Source: a virus
IMG/VR virus record: IMGVR_UViG_3300034685_000200
Location: 1 to 64,000 of that record
Direction: 5' to 3' (one strand)
DNA: 64,000 nt
Shown here: positions 1 to 9,120 of the stretch, one piece after another
How positions within the stretch are numbered: the first letter of the stretch is position 1
Layout of the letters: each line of letters starts with the position of its first letter
Notes under the pieces: generated by a model
Seen by the model: the letters and a program-made list of their open reading frames with translations, nothing else
Database searches by the model: none
Told to the model about the DNA's origin: nothing
Program-made: the position numbers and the translations under genes

Positions 1-1
1 G

Positions 2-178
2 TTAAGAATCTCTGGATACTTTGATATGCGTTCATTAAGTGGAGAAAAAATTCACTCATCAGTTAAGTGGTCAAACCTAAAACTTTTAGAAAAAGCAAAA
101 ACACTAATATTAGAAAGGAGGGAACAGCGCATTCCTCTCCATCTTAAAGAAGATGGAGTCTCCTGCACTGGCTTATGA
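2..178 (+). CDS. 3' end of an unidentified gene (5' truncated by window edge)
   Basis: Frame 2 is open from the window edge to the TGA at 176-178, giving 58 residues rich in Leu, Lys and Arg. It ends in an ATGA-type overlap with the next start (ATG at 175), the arrangement most genes in this window use. No family is recognised. The start lies outside the window, so this is only a C-terminal fragment, and its coding status rests on the open frame and the overlap. Confidence 0.5.
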   Translation, partial: LRISGYFDMRSLSGEKIHSSVKWSNLKLLEKAKTLILERREQRIPLHLKEDGVSCTGL

Positions 179-363
179 TGAAATTTCCGACTTTAATCTT
201 TCACTGTAAAAAGTGCAACAACTTCAAATACTTTGAAACCATAACCATTGATGGTAAATCAGTATGGATTTGTAAATTGTGTAAAACAATAGCCGATAAA
301 ACAATTAAAATCGTGGAAAACGATAAGCCCACCGATAAAAACAGAATTATCATGAAAAAATAA
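175..363 (+). CDS. Small zinc-ribbon-like hypothetical protein
   Basis: A 62-residue protein with two CxxC knuckles (HCKKCNN near residue 10 and ICKLCKT near residue 33), spaced as in a minimal zinc ribbon. The C-terminal third is Lys-rich. The start could be ATG 175 or the adjacent ATG 178. The upstream gene ends at 178, so the two are translationally coupled. It ends at TAA, and a hairpin at 370-390 follows directly. Several such tiny zinc-ribbon proteins occur in this phage (9822, 28830, 50209, 58163). Function is unknown; nucleic-acid or protein binding is inferred from the knuckles only. Confidence 0.65.
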   Translation: MMKFPTLIFHCKKCNNFKYFETITIDGKSVWICKLCKTIADKTIKIVENDKPTDKNRIIMKK

Positions 364-369
364 AGGATT

Positions 370-390
370 GGGGGGCTTCCAGACCCCCCC
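370..390. terminator. Bidirectional hairpin between convergent genes
   Basis: GGGGGG (370-375) pairs with the C-run at 384-390 across an 8-nt loop. It sits in the 43-bp gap between the plus-strand gene ending at 363 and the minus-strand gene ending at 407. There is no long T-tract, so termination strength is uncertain. Confidence 0.5.
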
Positions 391-406
391 ATACATCGAT
401 GGTTGT

Positions 407-1924
407 TTATTTCTTTTTACGTGGACGACCCCGTTTTCCACTAGTCTTCTTTTTGGTTTTACTTAGTGGTTTTGTTTGTGAACCCACGACGGTGAATTCT
501 GCTCCTCCCACGTCTTTCAAAATTCCGGCGAGATCGTGTTTTTCATAAAGCTCTATCAAACGATCCCTGAACCGTTCATTCCAACGAGAATCGCAACATG
601 GGGCATATTGGAAAATGTGTTCCTCCTGAAGTGTGTCATAGCCAACATTTTTCACAAAATCTTCCAATTCACTCAACCATGTTTTATTTGGAATGCGATT
701 TCCACGCTTGTGATGATGTTCGCTCTTGAGATATTCAGAATAACGTTTTGCAATCCATGGACATACCTCGTAAGGATTTTTGAAATGGCTTACACACCCG
801 ACATAATTTGACCGATCACAAACAAATTCACAACCATCAAATAAAATATTCTCCGCAACTGTATACTTGTAATATTTACAACGCATTTCCATTGGAAATG
901 AAGAATAGATTCCCATACCTGGTGCTCGAATGCCTTCTCTGAAGTGATGCGCAGCCGTATCGGATGAAATAACATAATCAGAAATAGCAATTGTAAAGAA
1001 AAACTCATGAAGATTTTCAGTCTTTAAACACACAACGTCATCCAGTGGATTTTTAAAATACTCTTCATCGCTCTTTGTAAAGTTTCTAGGAAACACGATG
1101 AACTTGACCTTTTCAACACCATTCTCCTTCAAATAATCACGTAGTGTTTCAACGACATCCGATGGATTGAATGTTCTGATCCATGCACTTGCACGGTGAT
1201 TGATAAGAACCAAACGATATCCATCCTCTTTAAGTCCCAATAGTTGCCTCGGAACATCGGATTTTTCAAATCGCAACTGATCTAGCGATCGGGATATGGC
1301 TTCCCTTCTATCCACCAAATTCGGTCGCTTAATTTTTATTTCGTCGGGGAGTTTATCAAGATGTTGAAATTTATCGATTCCCATGCGCTCCCACTGCAAA
1401 TCGAACCAATTTTCTTCACTCTCCTCAATAACCCCCTCAAAAAACATCGACCGAACACTGCTTTTCTCAAAGATTCCCATCTCCTTGAAAGCCTTGTTCA
1501 CAGGTGTCCTGAAATAATAAATGGGCTTTACATACTCATCGTAGTAGGTAAAAACCGCACTGTAGCGGGCATCGGTAACAAAAAATGTTTTCAAGTTTTG
1601 ACCATAAACATTATTGTAAATTGTTTTACACAACGTCGGAATGTGACTCAAAGCAATAAGATCACCAATTCCACCCGTTCGAACAATCATCAGCGCTCGA
1701 TTGGGTTTAATTTGTGAATCGGGTTTATCAAACCTCATCAATGGATATTCCCGATCCAACTCGTTAACATATTCTAACAGTTCGGTTGGATTAACTTTTA
1801 CACTATCAATAAACTGTTTCAACACAAAATCTGAAAACACATAGTACCCATTATTTGCAATTTTGAGATTCTTTCCCTTTGCATCCGAAACCTAAAACGA
1901 CTTTTTGAACTTAACAACCTTCAT
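407..1924 (-). CDS. GT9-like (heptosyltransferase-type) glycosyltransferase, amber-interrupted
   Basis: A 505-codon gene if TAG at 1892-1894 (codon 11) is read through to the ATG at 1924, which has a G-rich Shine-Dalgarno; under the standard code it would have to start at a GTG. Near residue 80 it has the GT-B/GT9-type start MIVRTGGIGDLIALSHIP. Further on are a FVTDARYSAVF stretch and a C-terminal half with SSDTAAHHFREGIRAPGMGIY, matching the nucleotide-sugar end of ADP-heptose:LPS heptosyltransferases. The C-terminus is a basic tail with an AT-hook-like GRPRKKK, unusual for this family and suggestive of DNA association. It may act together with the two HldE-like genes at 54272 and 57117. The acceptor (LPS, virion or DNA) cannot be told from sequence. 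Confidence 0.7.
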
Positions 1925-2020
1925 TCTATACCCCCTTTTTAGAATATATAGTTCTTAAAAAATAAATATTGAGCATCCAAACTAATTTACAAAACACCCT
2001 ATTCAAACGAAAGGTGTCTT

Positions 2021-3817
2021 ATGGCAAAGATCTTGAAGAATATATATTTTAGACCTCACCTACGTGAAGGTAAATTTGTTTCCGGTTATCAGAAAATTGT
2101 TCCAATTGACCCGGAAAAAAGTATCCCTCATTGGGGTGATATGCAAAATGCTGTAAAGGAAGTATCCGAAGCATTAGAAGAGAACAACGTCGAAAAGGTA
2201 GAACAAGGAATTTTGAAACTTTACAAAATGGGAAAACGTCATTTCTGTGATGAACCGGCATTAAATGGAACGGGACTTCTAACACAATGTATAGAATCCA
2301 TAAATGAAACCGGATGGGGAGAATACATAAAAGATTCGACAACATTCTATAAAAAAATTGTTTCGGATAACTATGTTTCAAATCTATATAATAGGTCAGT
2401 GGAGTTGGAACGCATATTTAAAAATACCATCGATTCAAAAATTGAACGAATCAACAATTTTGTATTTCGTTTTTGGTAGGAAACATCTTATAACGAATCC
2501 GGTGATGAAATTGCTCAAATCATCAATGAAAAGATGTTTAAGCAGTTTAGACAAAGCATATCCAAACGAAACGACAAATTGAAAGAATTATTTGCAGATT
2601 TTACATCTTTTGAACCAGATTTCTTCAAAAATCTTGTTTTGTTTATACGTGAACAAAAAACGACGAAAAAACAATTTACGTCCAAAATTGGACCGATTCT
2701 TCTGTTGAGAACACTATTTAACAAACGCTTTGCCGACTCTGGATTAATCCAACCAATAAAACGCACACATATCAATGAAATCCAGGAATTTTTCATCTCC
2801 AATGGATGGAACATCAGTAGTGATCCGAGTAAGTGGCTAGGCAACATAAAAACCCAATTTGGCGAGGAACACCCGGTTGTTTCGATTCTTTCCAAGCTCC
2901 CCAAGGGCAAAGTCCTTCCAACTCTGGATTACATTGGAAAACATGGATGTATTCCAATCTTTTATACCGACCTTGATGAAAACGACGCTATCCACAAAAC
3001 AATTCACACATTTTCGTTGATTTTGTGGGACATTGTAGACCCGAGAAAGACAAAACATAAACGTCTTGTGTATGTAAGTGTGAATCCACTTGATTTTTTG
3101 TCAGCCAGCCATGATGGTTATCTGGATACGTGTATTGCACTTACCAAGGATGGAAACGTAAACGTCAATGAACACAACATCAACATACCACAAACATACT
3201 ACCTCGACGAGATTGGAGATTTTATTGTTTACATCGGAAATGAACGACCCAAAAATGGTCTATATAAGAAAACAGCTAGAATATTTCTAACTCTTCTCGA
3301 TGATGAGAAGATTACAAACTTCGATCACTGGAAGGTTTATGGTCAAGATGAACGTGATTTGACTTTTATAAAAAAACTACTGCAATATATGGATTCCAAA
3401 CAGATGCTTGTAGATCCTCAGAAAGTTGAACAAAATGTGTTAAATATAACAAACACTCATACACAAATGATCTCCAATAGTAAAATAGTACCAGATATTC
3501 AATTTCGATTGGATGTAATAAAGGAGGGTGTGCGAAATGGAAAAATTAAAGACATTGGAAGGCTCAAATCCATTGCAAAAAATCTAATTGAAGAAGATAC
3601 AATTGAAAAAGTCACAATGAAAGAGTTGAAAAGGGAGATTCCCACTTTGGTATCCAAGGCCAAGACGTTTACATACGAATCCCCAATCCACAAGATCCAT
3701 CGACAAGACGATTCCGTTATGCGAAACATCAAATCAGTTACAAATAAAATAAAATATAAAATCTACAAGGAATTTGAACACGTTGTTTCTGGACTTGGAG
3801 AAAACGACAATGGATAA
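2021..3817 (+). CDS. Large hypothetical protein, joined across one in-frame TAG
   Basis: A 598-residue protein made of two frames in the same phase separated only by TAG 2477-2479. The ATG at 2021 follows GAAAGGTG. The stop is TAA 3815-3817, overlapping the next ATG at 3810. No enzymatic motif is recognised. The central part (roughly residues 250-420) looks like a mixed alpha/beta domain, and the C-terminal 150 residues are charged and helical. It heads a plus-strand run of small unknown genes. A structural or head/tail assembly role is possible but not shown. Confidence 0.7.
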
Positions 3818-4157
3818 AATTGATACTACAATAGAAAACACACTATTTAATATAAATGGAATGCGTTTTGCGAGTGAAATCAAGGAACACCTATTGAAAA
3901 TGAATGATAAAACTGATATCCTGGAATTGTTGTTGTTTGTGGAAGAAGAAGTTCTAAAACTTTACCTAGAACCGGACAAAATCGCTATCTACTCGCAATC
4001 CATCTACAGTAGCAACCCATACTCGATTGGAGAAAGTGTATATAACATGTTGACATCGAGAATCGTAGTTGAGCACATTTCTAAAATATTTAACATATCA
4101 GATAAAAATCGAATAATTTCAATTATTAAAAATCCAGCTACCTATATGAGGGATTGA
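3810..4157 (+). CDS. Hypothetical protein
   Basis: A 115-residue acidic, helical protein starting at ATG 3810. It overlaps the last 8 bases of the preceding gene and ends at TGA 4155-4157, 3 bases before the next ATG. Tight coupling on both sides supports a real gene. No known domain is seen. Confidence 0.6.
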   Translation: MDKIDTTIENTLFNINGMRFASEIKEHLLKMNDKTDILELLLFVEEEVLKLYLEPDKIAIYSQSIYSSNPYSIGESVYNMLTSRIVVEHISKIFNISDKNRIISIIKNPATYMRD

Positions 4158-4160
4158 ACA

Positions 4161-4775
4161 ATGCAAAAAGAAACAAAGGCGATTATCCGGTTGCTATCCG
4201 CAACAAATGGAAGTAAAGAACTTACAACACGTATGAAGAATATTATAAACAAATCTTCATCATTAGAACAATTTTTTAATGAATATGAAAAGCTGTATAC
4301 AATATTAGACAATATACTCATGAAATATATTGATTAGAAAGAGCAACACCCAAATGAAAAACTGGAAAATGAAAATGTGTTTACAAATGAATATGTATCG
4401 TTTTTTATGGATATGAGTTCAGCAGACATTGTAACAAAACTATTGACATTTGAGGACAGCACGACTTATTTTGGTGATATATCTAACAATACATTATACT
4501 ACAAAATACCTATTGTTTTGATGTTCTATAATTTATTTACACCAAACATTCAAAAAAACATTGAAAAAATCAATGAAAAAACTATTGAAGCAGATATTTT
4601 TGAATTTATTAAACAAAAAAAGTTTCAAAAGATAATAAAAGATAGTGCAAGAGCCTAGAACAAAGATAAAGAGGATGAAGACGAGAAATAGGATATTACT
4701 AAACTGAACCGTTATATATTCTAGAAAATATATCCTCTTAGAAGGTCTTGGGTAAAAGCCTGGAAAAGATGGTAA
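4161..4775 (+). CDS. Hypothetical protein with four in-frame TAG codons
   Basis: ATG 4161 opens a frame that runs to TAA 4773-4775 (204 codons), crossing TAG at 4335, 4656, 4689 and 4722. Read through, it joins two open segments in the same phase and closes the gap between neighbours to 12 bp. The C-terminal section around the last three TAGs is strongly charged and polar (KDKEDEDEK), a context where glutamine would fit. No family is recognised. Short and AT-rich, so certainty about its start is moderate. Confidence 0.6.
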
Positions 4776-4787
4776 AGGAGAATAACG

Positions 4788-5033
4788 ATGAAAAAGGAGA
4801 TTGATGTTAAAAGTTTTATAACATTAAAGCAAATCATACCGAACAAGCTTCGTAAGTTCGGATCGGCAAAAGAATATGTCCCAGTAATCATTGAAGAAGA
4901 AAATGGAACGATCAGAAAAGCTCTTTTCACAAAAAAGGCAATCGAAGTTGCTATCGAAAGGGCAGAAAAAAATAGTGAGGATTTCATCGATGAATGGGAA
5001 AGCTTCTGGGACCGACTCTTCTCTTAGTTGTAA
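4788..5033 (+). CDS. Small hypothetical protein
   Basis: An 81-codon frame from ATG 4788 (Shine-Dalgarno AAAGGAG just upstream). It meets TAG at 5025-5027, then one Leu codon, then TAA at 5031-5033. The product is Lys/Glu-rich. It overlaps the following deaminase gene (start 4990) in another frame. The tandem TAG-TTG-TAA ending makes it one of the few genes where either stop gives nearly the same product. Confidence 0.55.
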
Positions 5034-5433
5034 TGACACAATTCGTGCGTTTTTGAGTAAGCACCAAACCAAAATTGAAATGGCCGTTCGTGAATCTCAA
5101 AAATCTAATCATCGTCATAAGTTGGGTGCCGTCATTTTTAAGGGTAAACGGATCATCAGTAATGGGTTCAACAAGACAACTTCCTGGAGAAGAAAACTCC
5201 ACCCAAAGTAGAAAAAATGGGACACCTCGATTCATGCCGAAGCGGATGCCATTCTAAATGCACGACACGATCTTAATGGATGTGAAATGGTTGTGGTAAG
5301 AGTTAACAAAAATGGAAGGTTTCTAAAGGCCAAACCATGTTTGTGGTGTATGAATTATATCTCCCACGTTGGGATTAAACGTGTTTACTACAGCATATCC
5401 AGTTATCCTTACATTGATGTTATCGAAATATAA
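4990..5433 (+). CDS. Cytidine/deoxycytidylate deaminase-like protein, amber-interrupted
   Basis: A 147-codon protein whose catalytic zinc site lies downstream of an in-frame TAG (5209-5211, codon 74): HAEADAIL supplies the His and catalytic Glu, and PCLWC supplies the two Cys ligands. Upstream of the TAG are the family's GAVIFKGKRIISNGFNK strand-loop and a LHPK segment aligned with the usual THP motif before the HAE site. Without read-through neither half is functional. Start ATG 4990 is preceded by GTGAGG. It ends at TAA 5431-5433. The likely substrate is dCMP or a related nucleotide; editing of RNA or DNA cannot be excluded. A second, uninterrupted deaminase is at 35505. Confidence 0.8.
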
Positions 5434-5451
5434 AAATGTAAGACTAATTAT

Positions 5452-5607
5452 ATGAGTAGAGAACTTTGGAAAATTAGGTTTTTATTGCATTATATTAGAA
5501 AAAACAAAGTACCTGGATATGTAACAAAAATAAAAGATGAAGAAACTGGAAATGAGTACCTTCAGATTAAAAAATCAGAAATAAAAACAAATAAAAAGGA
5601 GGATTAA
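5452..5607 (+). CDS. Small basic hypothetical protein
   Basis: A 51-residue Lys-rich frame between the deaminase and the lipoprotein. Start ATG 5452; TAA at 5605-5607. Its last codons contain the GGAGG that serves as Shine-Dalgarno for the lipoprotein gene at 5612, so the two are probably one transcript. No domain recognised. Confidence 0.45.
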   Translation: MSRELWKIRFLLHYIRKNKVPGYVTKIKDEETGNEYLQIKKSEIKTNKKED

Positions 5608-5611
5608 AAAA

Positions 5612-6097
5612 ATGTTTTACAAACTGTCAAAAATGAGTGTTATATTACTGTTGATCGCTTGTATTGCGCTCGCATTGGTGCCCACCGGGTGTAAGATGCG
5701 GGAAAACACAATTCCAGAAGGTTGTGAAAACAGCCTGATCTACACCAAGCTCGAAAACCCGATGTTGGTGGACTCCATCATGCAAATTGTAACCATTCAG
5801 GCCGTAAAAAAGAACGTTCTAACCGTTGAAAAGGTGGAAACCTTTCTCAACTCGCTGGAACTTCTGCTCGTGGATGACCAACTTACCTATAGCGATTTCT
5901 TCACCGTTCTCCAGGCCCATGTGAATGCTGTTACAGCCGCTTCAACGGAACTGGTGGTGGCCGCAAACGCACTCGACGCCATGTTTGTACCAACAACCAT
6001 CGATGCCTGTGATCTGAAACTGCTAAAAACCCACATTGAACATCAAAGAAATGCTTTGGAAGTTCTCAAGAAACAGCTAAAAGCCCAAGAGAATTAA
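5612..6097 (+). CDS. Phage-encoded lipoprotein
   Basis: A 161-residue protein with a classic type II signal peptide: basic start, hydrophobic core (VILLLIACIALALV) and lipobox ending in Cys near residue 27 (LVPTGC). The mature part is helical and predicted periplasm-facing. Codons are more G+C-rich than its neighbours, suggesting high expression. It has a strong AAGGAGG site. Phage lipoproteins usually act in superinfection exclusion or as outer-membrane spanins, but spanins are shorter and Pro-rich. Superinfection exclusion or envelope modification is therefore my inference. A perfect palindrome at 6109-6129 follows. Confidence 0.75.
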   Translation: MFYKLSKMSVILLLIACIALALVPTGCKMRENTIPEGCENSLIYTKLENPMLVDSIMQIVTIQAVKKNVLTVEKVETFLNSLELLLVDDQLTYSDFFTVLQAHVNAVTAASTELVVAANALDAMFVPTTIDACDLKLLKTHIEHQRNALEVLKKQLKAQEN

Positions 6098-6563
6098 ACG
6101 ACCCATCAGCGGGAGATTTAATCTCCCGCCCAACAAGGGAAACTGTCAATCCAAAAAGATGATCGTATTCGTGTTGAAACACAATGGCATCCATTCCATC
6201 AAGCCGTTCTTCAACCCACTCCACCAGATGATTCACCTTAGTCGTATACCCAACATGAACGCAATCAAAACGATCCACAAAGAAAAGCCTTCCTGGGTAC
6301 GAAAGACACCCCTCAATACCTCGCACTTTTCGATCGGATGTTGAAAGAATCGCAGGATTCATCACCACCTTCCAAACCCCGTTCGTACACATAACAAAAA
6401 TCCGCTTGTACACTCCGACCTGGGGAGCCGCCAAACCAATTCCATTTTGAGAATCACAAAATTCAATCATGTTTTTTCCAAAATCATACCACCAACAAAT
6501 TTCAAACTCATTAACAACAGGAGTCGTGATAAGTTCAATTTTTTCAGAATCAACGAGATGCAT
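6066..6563 (-). CDS. def: Peptide deformylase
   Basis: A 165-residue protein with all three deformylase motifs in order: GIGLAAPQVG (motif I), EGCLSYPG (motif II, metal-binding Cys) and QHEYDHL (motif III, HExxDH-type metal site). It removes the formyl group from nascent N-termini; phage versions are thought to support synthesis of phage or photosystem proteins during infection. Start chosen at ATG 6563, which follows the upstream stop at 6568-6570. An alternative in-frame ATG lies at 6602. The 3' end overlaps the convergent lipoprotein gene by 32 bp. Confidence 0.9.
   Translation of the reverse strand: MHLVDSEKIELITTPVVNEFEICWWYDFGKNMIEFCDSQNGIGLAAPQVGVYKRIFVMCTNGVWKVVMNPAILSTSDRKVRGIEGCLSYPGRLFFVDRFDCVHVGYTTKVNHLVEWVEERLDGMDAIVFQHEYDHLFGLTVSLVGREIKSPADGSFNSLGLLAVS
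6109..6129. terminator. Perfect hairpin after lipoprotein gene
   Basis: GCGGGAGAT-TTA-ATCTCCCGC, a 9-bp perfect stem with a 3-nt loop, 12 bp after the lipoprotein stop. It lies inside the 3' coding end of the convergent deformylase gene. There is no T-tract, so it may stabilise the mRNA end rather than terminate. Confidence 0.45.
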
Positions 6564-6567
6564 TTTG

Positions 6568-7248
6568 TTAAATTTCCGAGAAGAATAGGTAGGCGTAATC
6601 ATATACAAACCCCACAACGCTATCAATTTCTGATGCAGGCACGATATACTTAAGAGTCAAATCATTATTATCATAATAGGATCTACTAAGCAGAATCATA
6701 CTACCCGATACGCTGTTCATCAACACGGCGAACTGATCAACATACCGAAGTAGGAACTTATTATACTCCATTTGGGAACTAAATGGCAATAAGGAAATGG
6801 TATTATTTTCCCCCAATGAAAAAATTGTTGTATCTCCATTAACCGGCAATCGCAAAAAATGTCGATGAAGCTTGGATCTTCTACGCTTATTTAATGAATC
6901 GTCCGCAAAAAACGACTCATTGATCACTTGAAATGTATATGTATCGACAGTGGTATCTACAATAGTTGTAAGATCTGTTGCATCGTATACGTTGAATGTA
7001 AAAAGAAAAGTTGCATCTGTTGTAAAATCTATCGTTGATAATGAATACACATGATACAAAACATCTAATGTTGTATTTCCAATGATGGTGAGTGGTAATG
7101 TATTTATCAATTCGAAATACAATGAATTTGACGACAATTCATTATCGTTGACGAATTGTATATCTACCAACGTTATTGGATTTAGCCCGTTATTCTCAAT
7201 TGACATTAAATATTTAGTTAGGTGTCCATATACAGTCGTAATATCCAT
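6568..7248 (-). CDS. Hypothetical protein, possibly virion-associated
   Basis: A 226-residue, Thr/Asn/Asp-rich protein of mainly beta-strand character, typical of phage structural or tail-associated proteins. Start ATG 7248 follows AAGGAGAGG. It ends at TAA 6568-6570, directly before the deformylase start. No domain recognised. It shares a divergent promoter region (7249-7339) with the plus-strand gene at 7340. Confidence 0.6.
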   Translation of the reverse strand: MDITTVYGHLTKYLMSIENNGLNPITLVDIQFVNDNELSSNSLYFELINTLPLTIIGNTTLDVLYHVYSLSTIDFTTDATFLFTFNVYDATDLTTIVDTTVDTYTFQVINESFFADDSLNKRRRSKLHRHFLRLPVNGDTTIFSLGENNTISLLPFSSQMEYNKFLLRYVDQFAVLMNSVSGSMILLSRSYYDNNDLTLKYIVPASEIDSVVGFVYDYAYLFFSEI

Positions 7249-7339
7249 ATCCTCTCCTTGTTGAAACAAAAACGAAGTTTAATGTTTTACAAAAAAATTA
7301 GTGCACTAATTCAAAAAAACCATAGAGGACAATTAGCCA

Positions 7340-7756
7340 ATGGGAAAATTACAAAATTGGAAAATTGATCTTGTAAATTACAATAGTAAATACGTCGGTG
7401 ACGTAAAACTTTTGCTACCGGAACTGTAGAATAGACTTTCTGAAGACGAAATTAACCAAATCGCCGGTGGATGTGGTCCCAACAAATTGGGTGATAAATT
7501 TATACCCGACAAGATTCTTGGTCTTTGTGTCACCGACGCTTGTCGTGTCCACGATTTCATGTGGTTTTTTGCCGAAGATTTCGATGACAAAAAACTTTCT
7601 GACAAAGTTTTCCACACAAATCTTTTGTTGATCATTAACCAGAAAAGCAAGTATAAATAGATAAAAAGAATGCGTAATGTCATTGCACTAGGTTATTACT
7701 TGGCTGTCAAATACCTCGGCTCAATCGTATTTCTAGAATATAAATATCTTGATTAA
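7340..7756 (+). CDS. Phospholipase A2-like Cys/His protein with two in-frame TAGs
   Basis: A 138-codon frame crossing TAG at 7427 and 7658 and ending at TAA 7754-7756, 7 bp before the convergent gene. The core has GGCGP followed about 25 residues later by CVTDACRVHDF, resembling the Cys-rich CxxHD active-site helix of bacterial and phage PLA2-like proteins. The C-terminal end has a YYLAVKYLG motif also found in short phage proteins of this kind. No signal peptide is seen. Phospholipase function is a weak inference; the amber read-through is well supported, because both TAGs lie inside an otherwise continuous conserved-looking frame. Confidence 0.65.
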
Positions 7757-7763
7757 TGATATA

Positions 7764-8399
7764 TCAGTTAGACGAAAATAGATAAACGGCTTCAACATCA
7801 ATATCACGCATTTTCATTTCCTCAACCCAAGGCTTTACAATAACAGCCGTCCAAACATCTGTTAAGACGATCCACTTTCCACTCTTCAGTTTATCTATGT
7901 TCTTTTTAAAGGATTCATCCACTAAACGATTCAAATAGTCCACACGCTGGTGAGGTGGAATCTGCTTCAGTGCATCATCGTCCACCTTAACGAGATGGAC
8001 ATCCTCCATGGTTTTAAGGAGCTTCTTCAGACCATTTGAAATGTTTCGGTAAAAATCATCCGATGCGACAACCAAAATTTTGGATGACATGATCCATTTT
8101 GGATCACGCTTGTTCGTCAATACATGAGAAATATTTTCGGTAAGAAATTCGAGTTTTTTAGGGTCCTTCGTCTTGTGGTAGTCCTCAATTCGATCATAAA
8201 AATTGTTTATGAGTTCTCGATTTTTTTCAAGGTGGATTTCACCATCGTAGTCCGTTCTCACAAACCTTGAAAACACATTCCTGACCGTGTTTCTAGAATA
8301 ATAATAGAGACGTTTCACGCCTTTCTCATCGACACGTTCAACGCCATAAGGATCACGAATACGACGACCTGGACCTTTACGAATGTACTTTTTTGCCAT
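7764..8399 (-). CDS. Hypothetical protein
   Basis: A 211-residue charged protein with a basic N-terminus (KKYIRKGPGRRIRD) and a C-terminal part that reads as alternating beta-strand/helix (KILVVASDDF; WIVLTDVWTAVIV). Start ATG overlaps the TAA of the preceding gene (TAATG at 8399). Stop TGA. No family recognised. Confidence 0.65.
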   Translation of the reverse strand: MAKKYIRKGPGRRIRDPYGVERVDEKGVKRLYYYSRNTVRNVFSRFVRTDYDGEIHLEKNRELINNFYDRIEDYHKTKDPKKLEFLTENISHVLTNKRDPKWIMSSKILVVASDDFYRNISNGLKKLLKTMEDVHLVKVDDDALKQIPPHQRVDYLNRLVDESFKKNIDKLKSGKWIVLTDVWTAVIVKPWVEEMKMRDIDVEAVYLFSSN

Positions 8400-8734
8400 T
8401 AGACTATCTCCACCGCAAACGGGATCTTTAGTTTTTCAGCACTACTTCGTGCTTGATCAACGACTTCCTTCACATTGTCTGATTTATAGAAAATACAATA
8501 ATTTGCAAATTTTATAACAGATTGTAGCATGTTGGGATTGTATGCTTTAATGACCAAACCCCGATCTTTCAAGTAACCACGCAACCTTTCAACATTATTT
8601 GGACAAATAACCACAAACTGATTCATATCCATTTTATATTTTAACGACATACTTTTTAATATGTTTCCTATTGACTCGTTAATAACTGTAACGCTTGGAT
8701 CACAAAAGATAAGAACTTTTAACTTATTTTTCAT
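8399..8734 (-). CDS. Hypothetical protein with Rossmann-like pattern
   Basis: 111 residues with repeated beta-alpha units (LKVLIFCDPSVTVI; FVVICPNNVERLRGYL). Start ATG 8734 follows a G-run Shine-Dalgarno. It ends at TAA overlapping the next ATG. It is probably co-transcribed and functionally linked with 7764..8399. No catalytic motif is visible. Confidence 0.6.
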   Translation of the reverse strand: MKNKLKVLIFCDPSVTVINESIGNILKSMSLKYKMDMNQFVVICPNNVERLRGYLKDRGLVIKAYNPNMLQSVIKFANYCIFYKSDNVKEVVDQARSSAEKLKIPFAVEIV

Positions 8735-8785
8735 GATTTGTTTACCCCCCAAGGTGTTTCAATGAATTAGTTGACCATAAAAAAT

Positions 8786-8806
8786 GGGGAGATGTACTAT
8801 CTCCCC
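8786..8806 (-). terminator. Rho-independent terminator
   Basis: GGGGAGAT (8786-8793) and ATCTCCCC (8799-8806) form an 8-bp perfect stem with a 5-nt loop. On the minus strand it is followed by a T-run. It closes the short gene at 8845..9051. Confidence 0.8.
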
Positions 8807-8844
8807 ACATTCAATCATCAAAATGTAAGATAAATATAATGTAT

Positions 8845-9051
8845 TTACTTCGATGCCTCGACGGTAGCCTTTCTCCACTGTTTGAATAACTTTTCCAGGG
8901 TCAGTGTGGCCTTTCGGCTTCGCCTGCCAGCCGCCTTATTGTGCTTTTCGACGAACTTGTCCATCTCCAGGCGTAGATCATCCATCACCTTGTGGATTTC
9001 ATCATAGAGACCGTTAACATCATTCCTTTCAACCTGTGCGAAACCTTCCAT
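8845..9051 (-). CDS. Small basic/helical protein, likely highly expressed
   Basis: A 68-residue helical protein with an acidic first half and a basic second half (KHNKAAGRRSRKATLTLEK). Start ATG 9051 has a strong AAGGAGG site. Codons are G+C-rich compared with neighbours, and a strong terminator follows, so it is a single-gene transcript with probable high expression. It could be a small nucleic-acid-binding or virion protein; no homology is recognised. Confidence 0.65.
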   Translation of the reverse strand: MEGFAQVERNDVNGLYDEIHKVMDDLRLEMDKFVEKHNKAAGRRSRKATLTLEKLFKQWRKATVEASK

Positions 9052-9120
9052 TTGCAATCCTCCTTATTTTTTGTTGTTAATGAGTTGAATTTTTCAACTC
9101 GGACTCAATTTGTATATATT

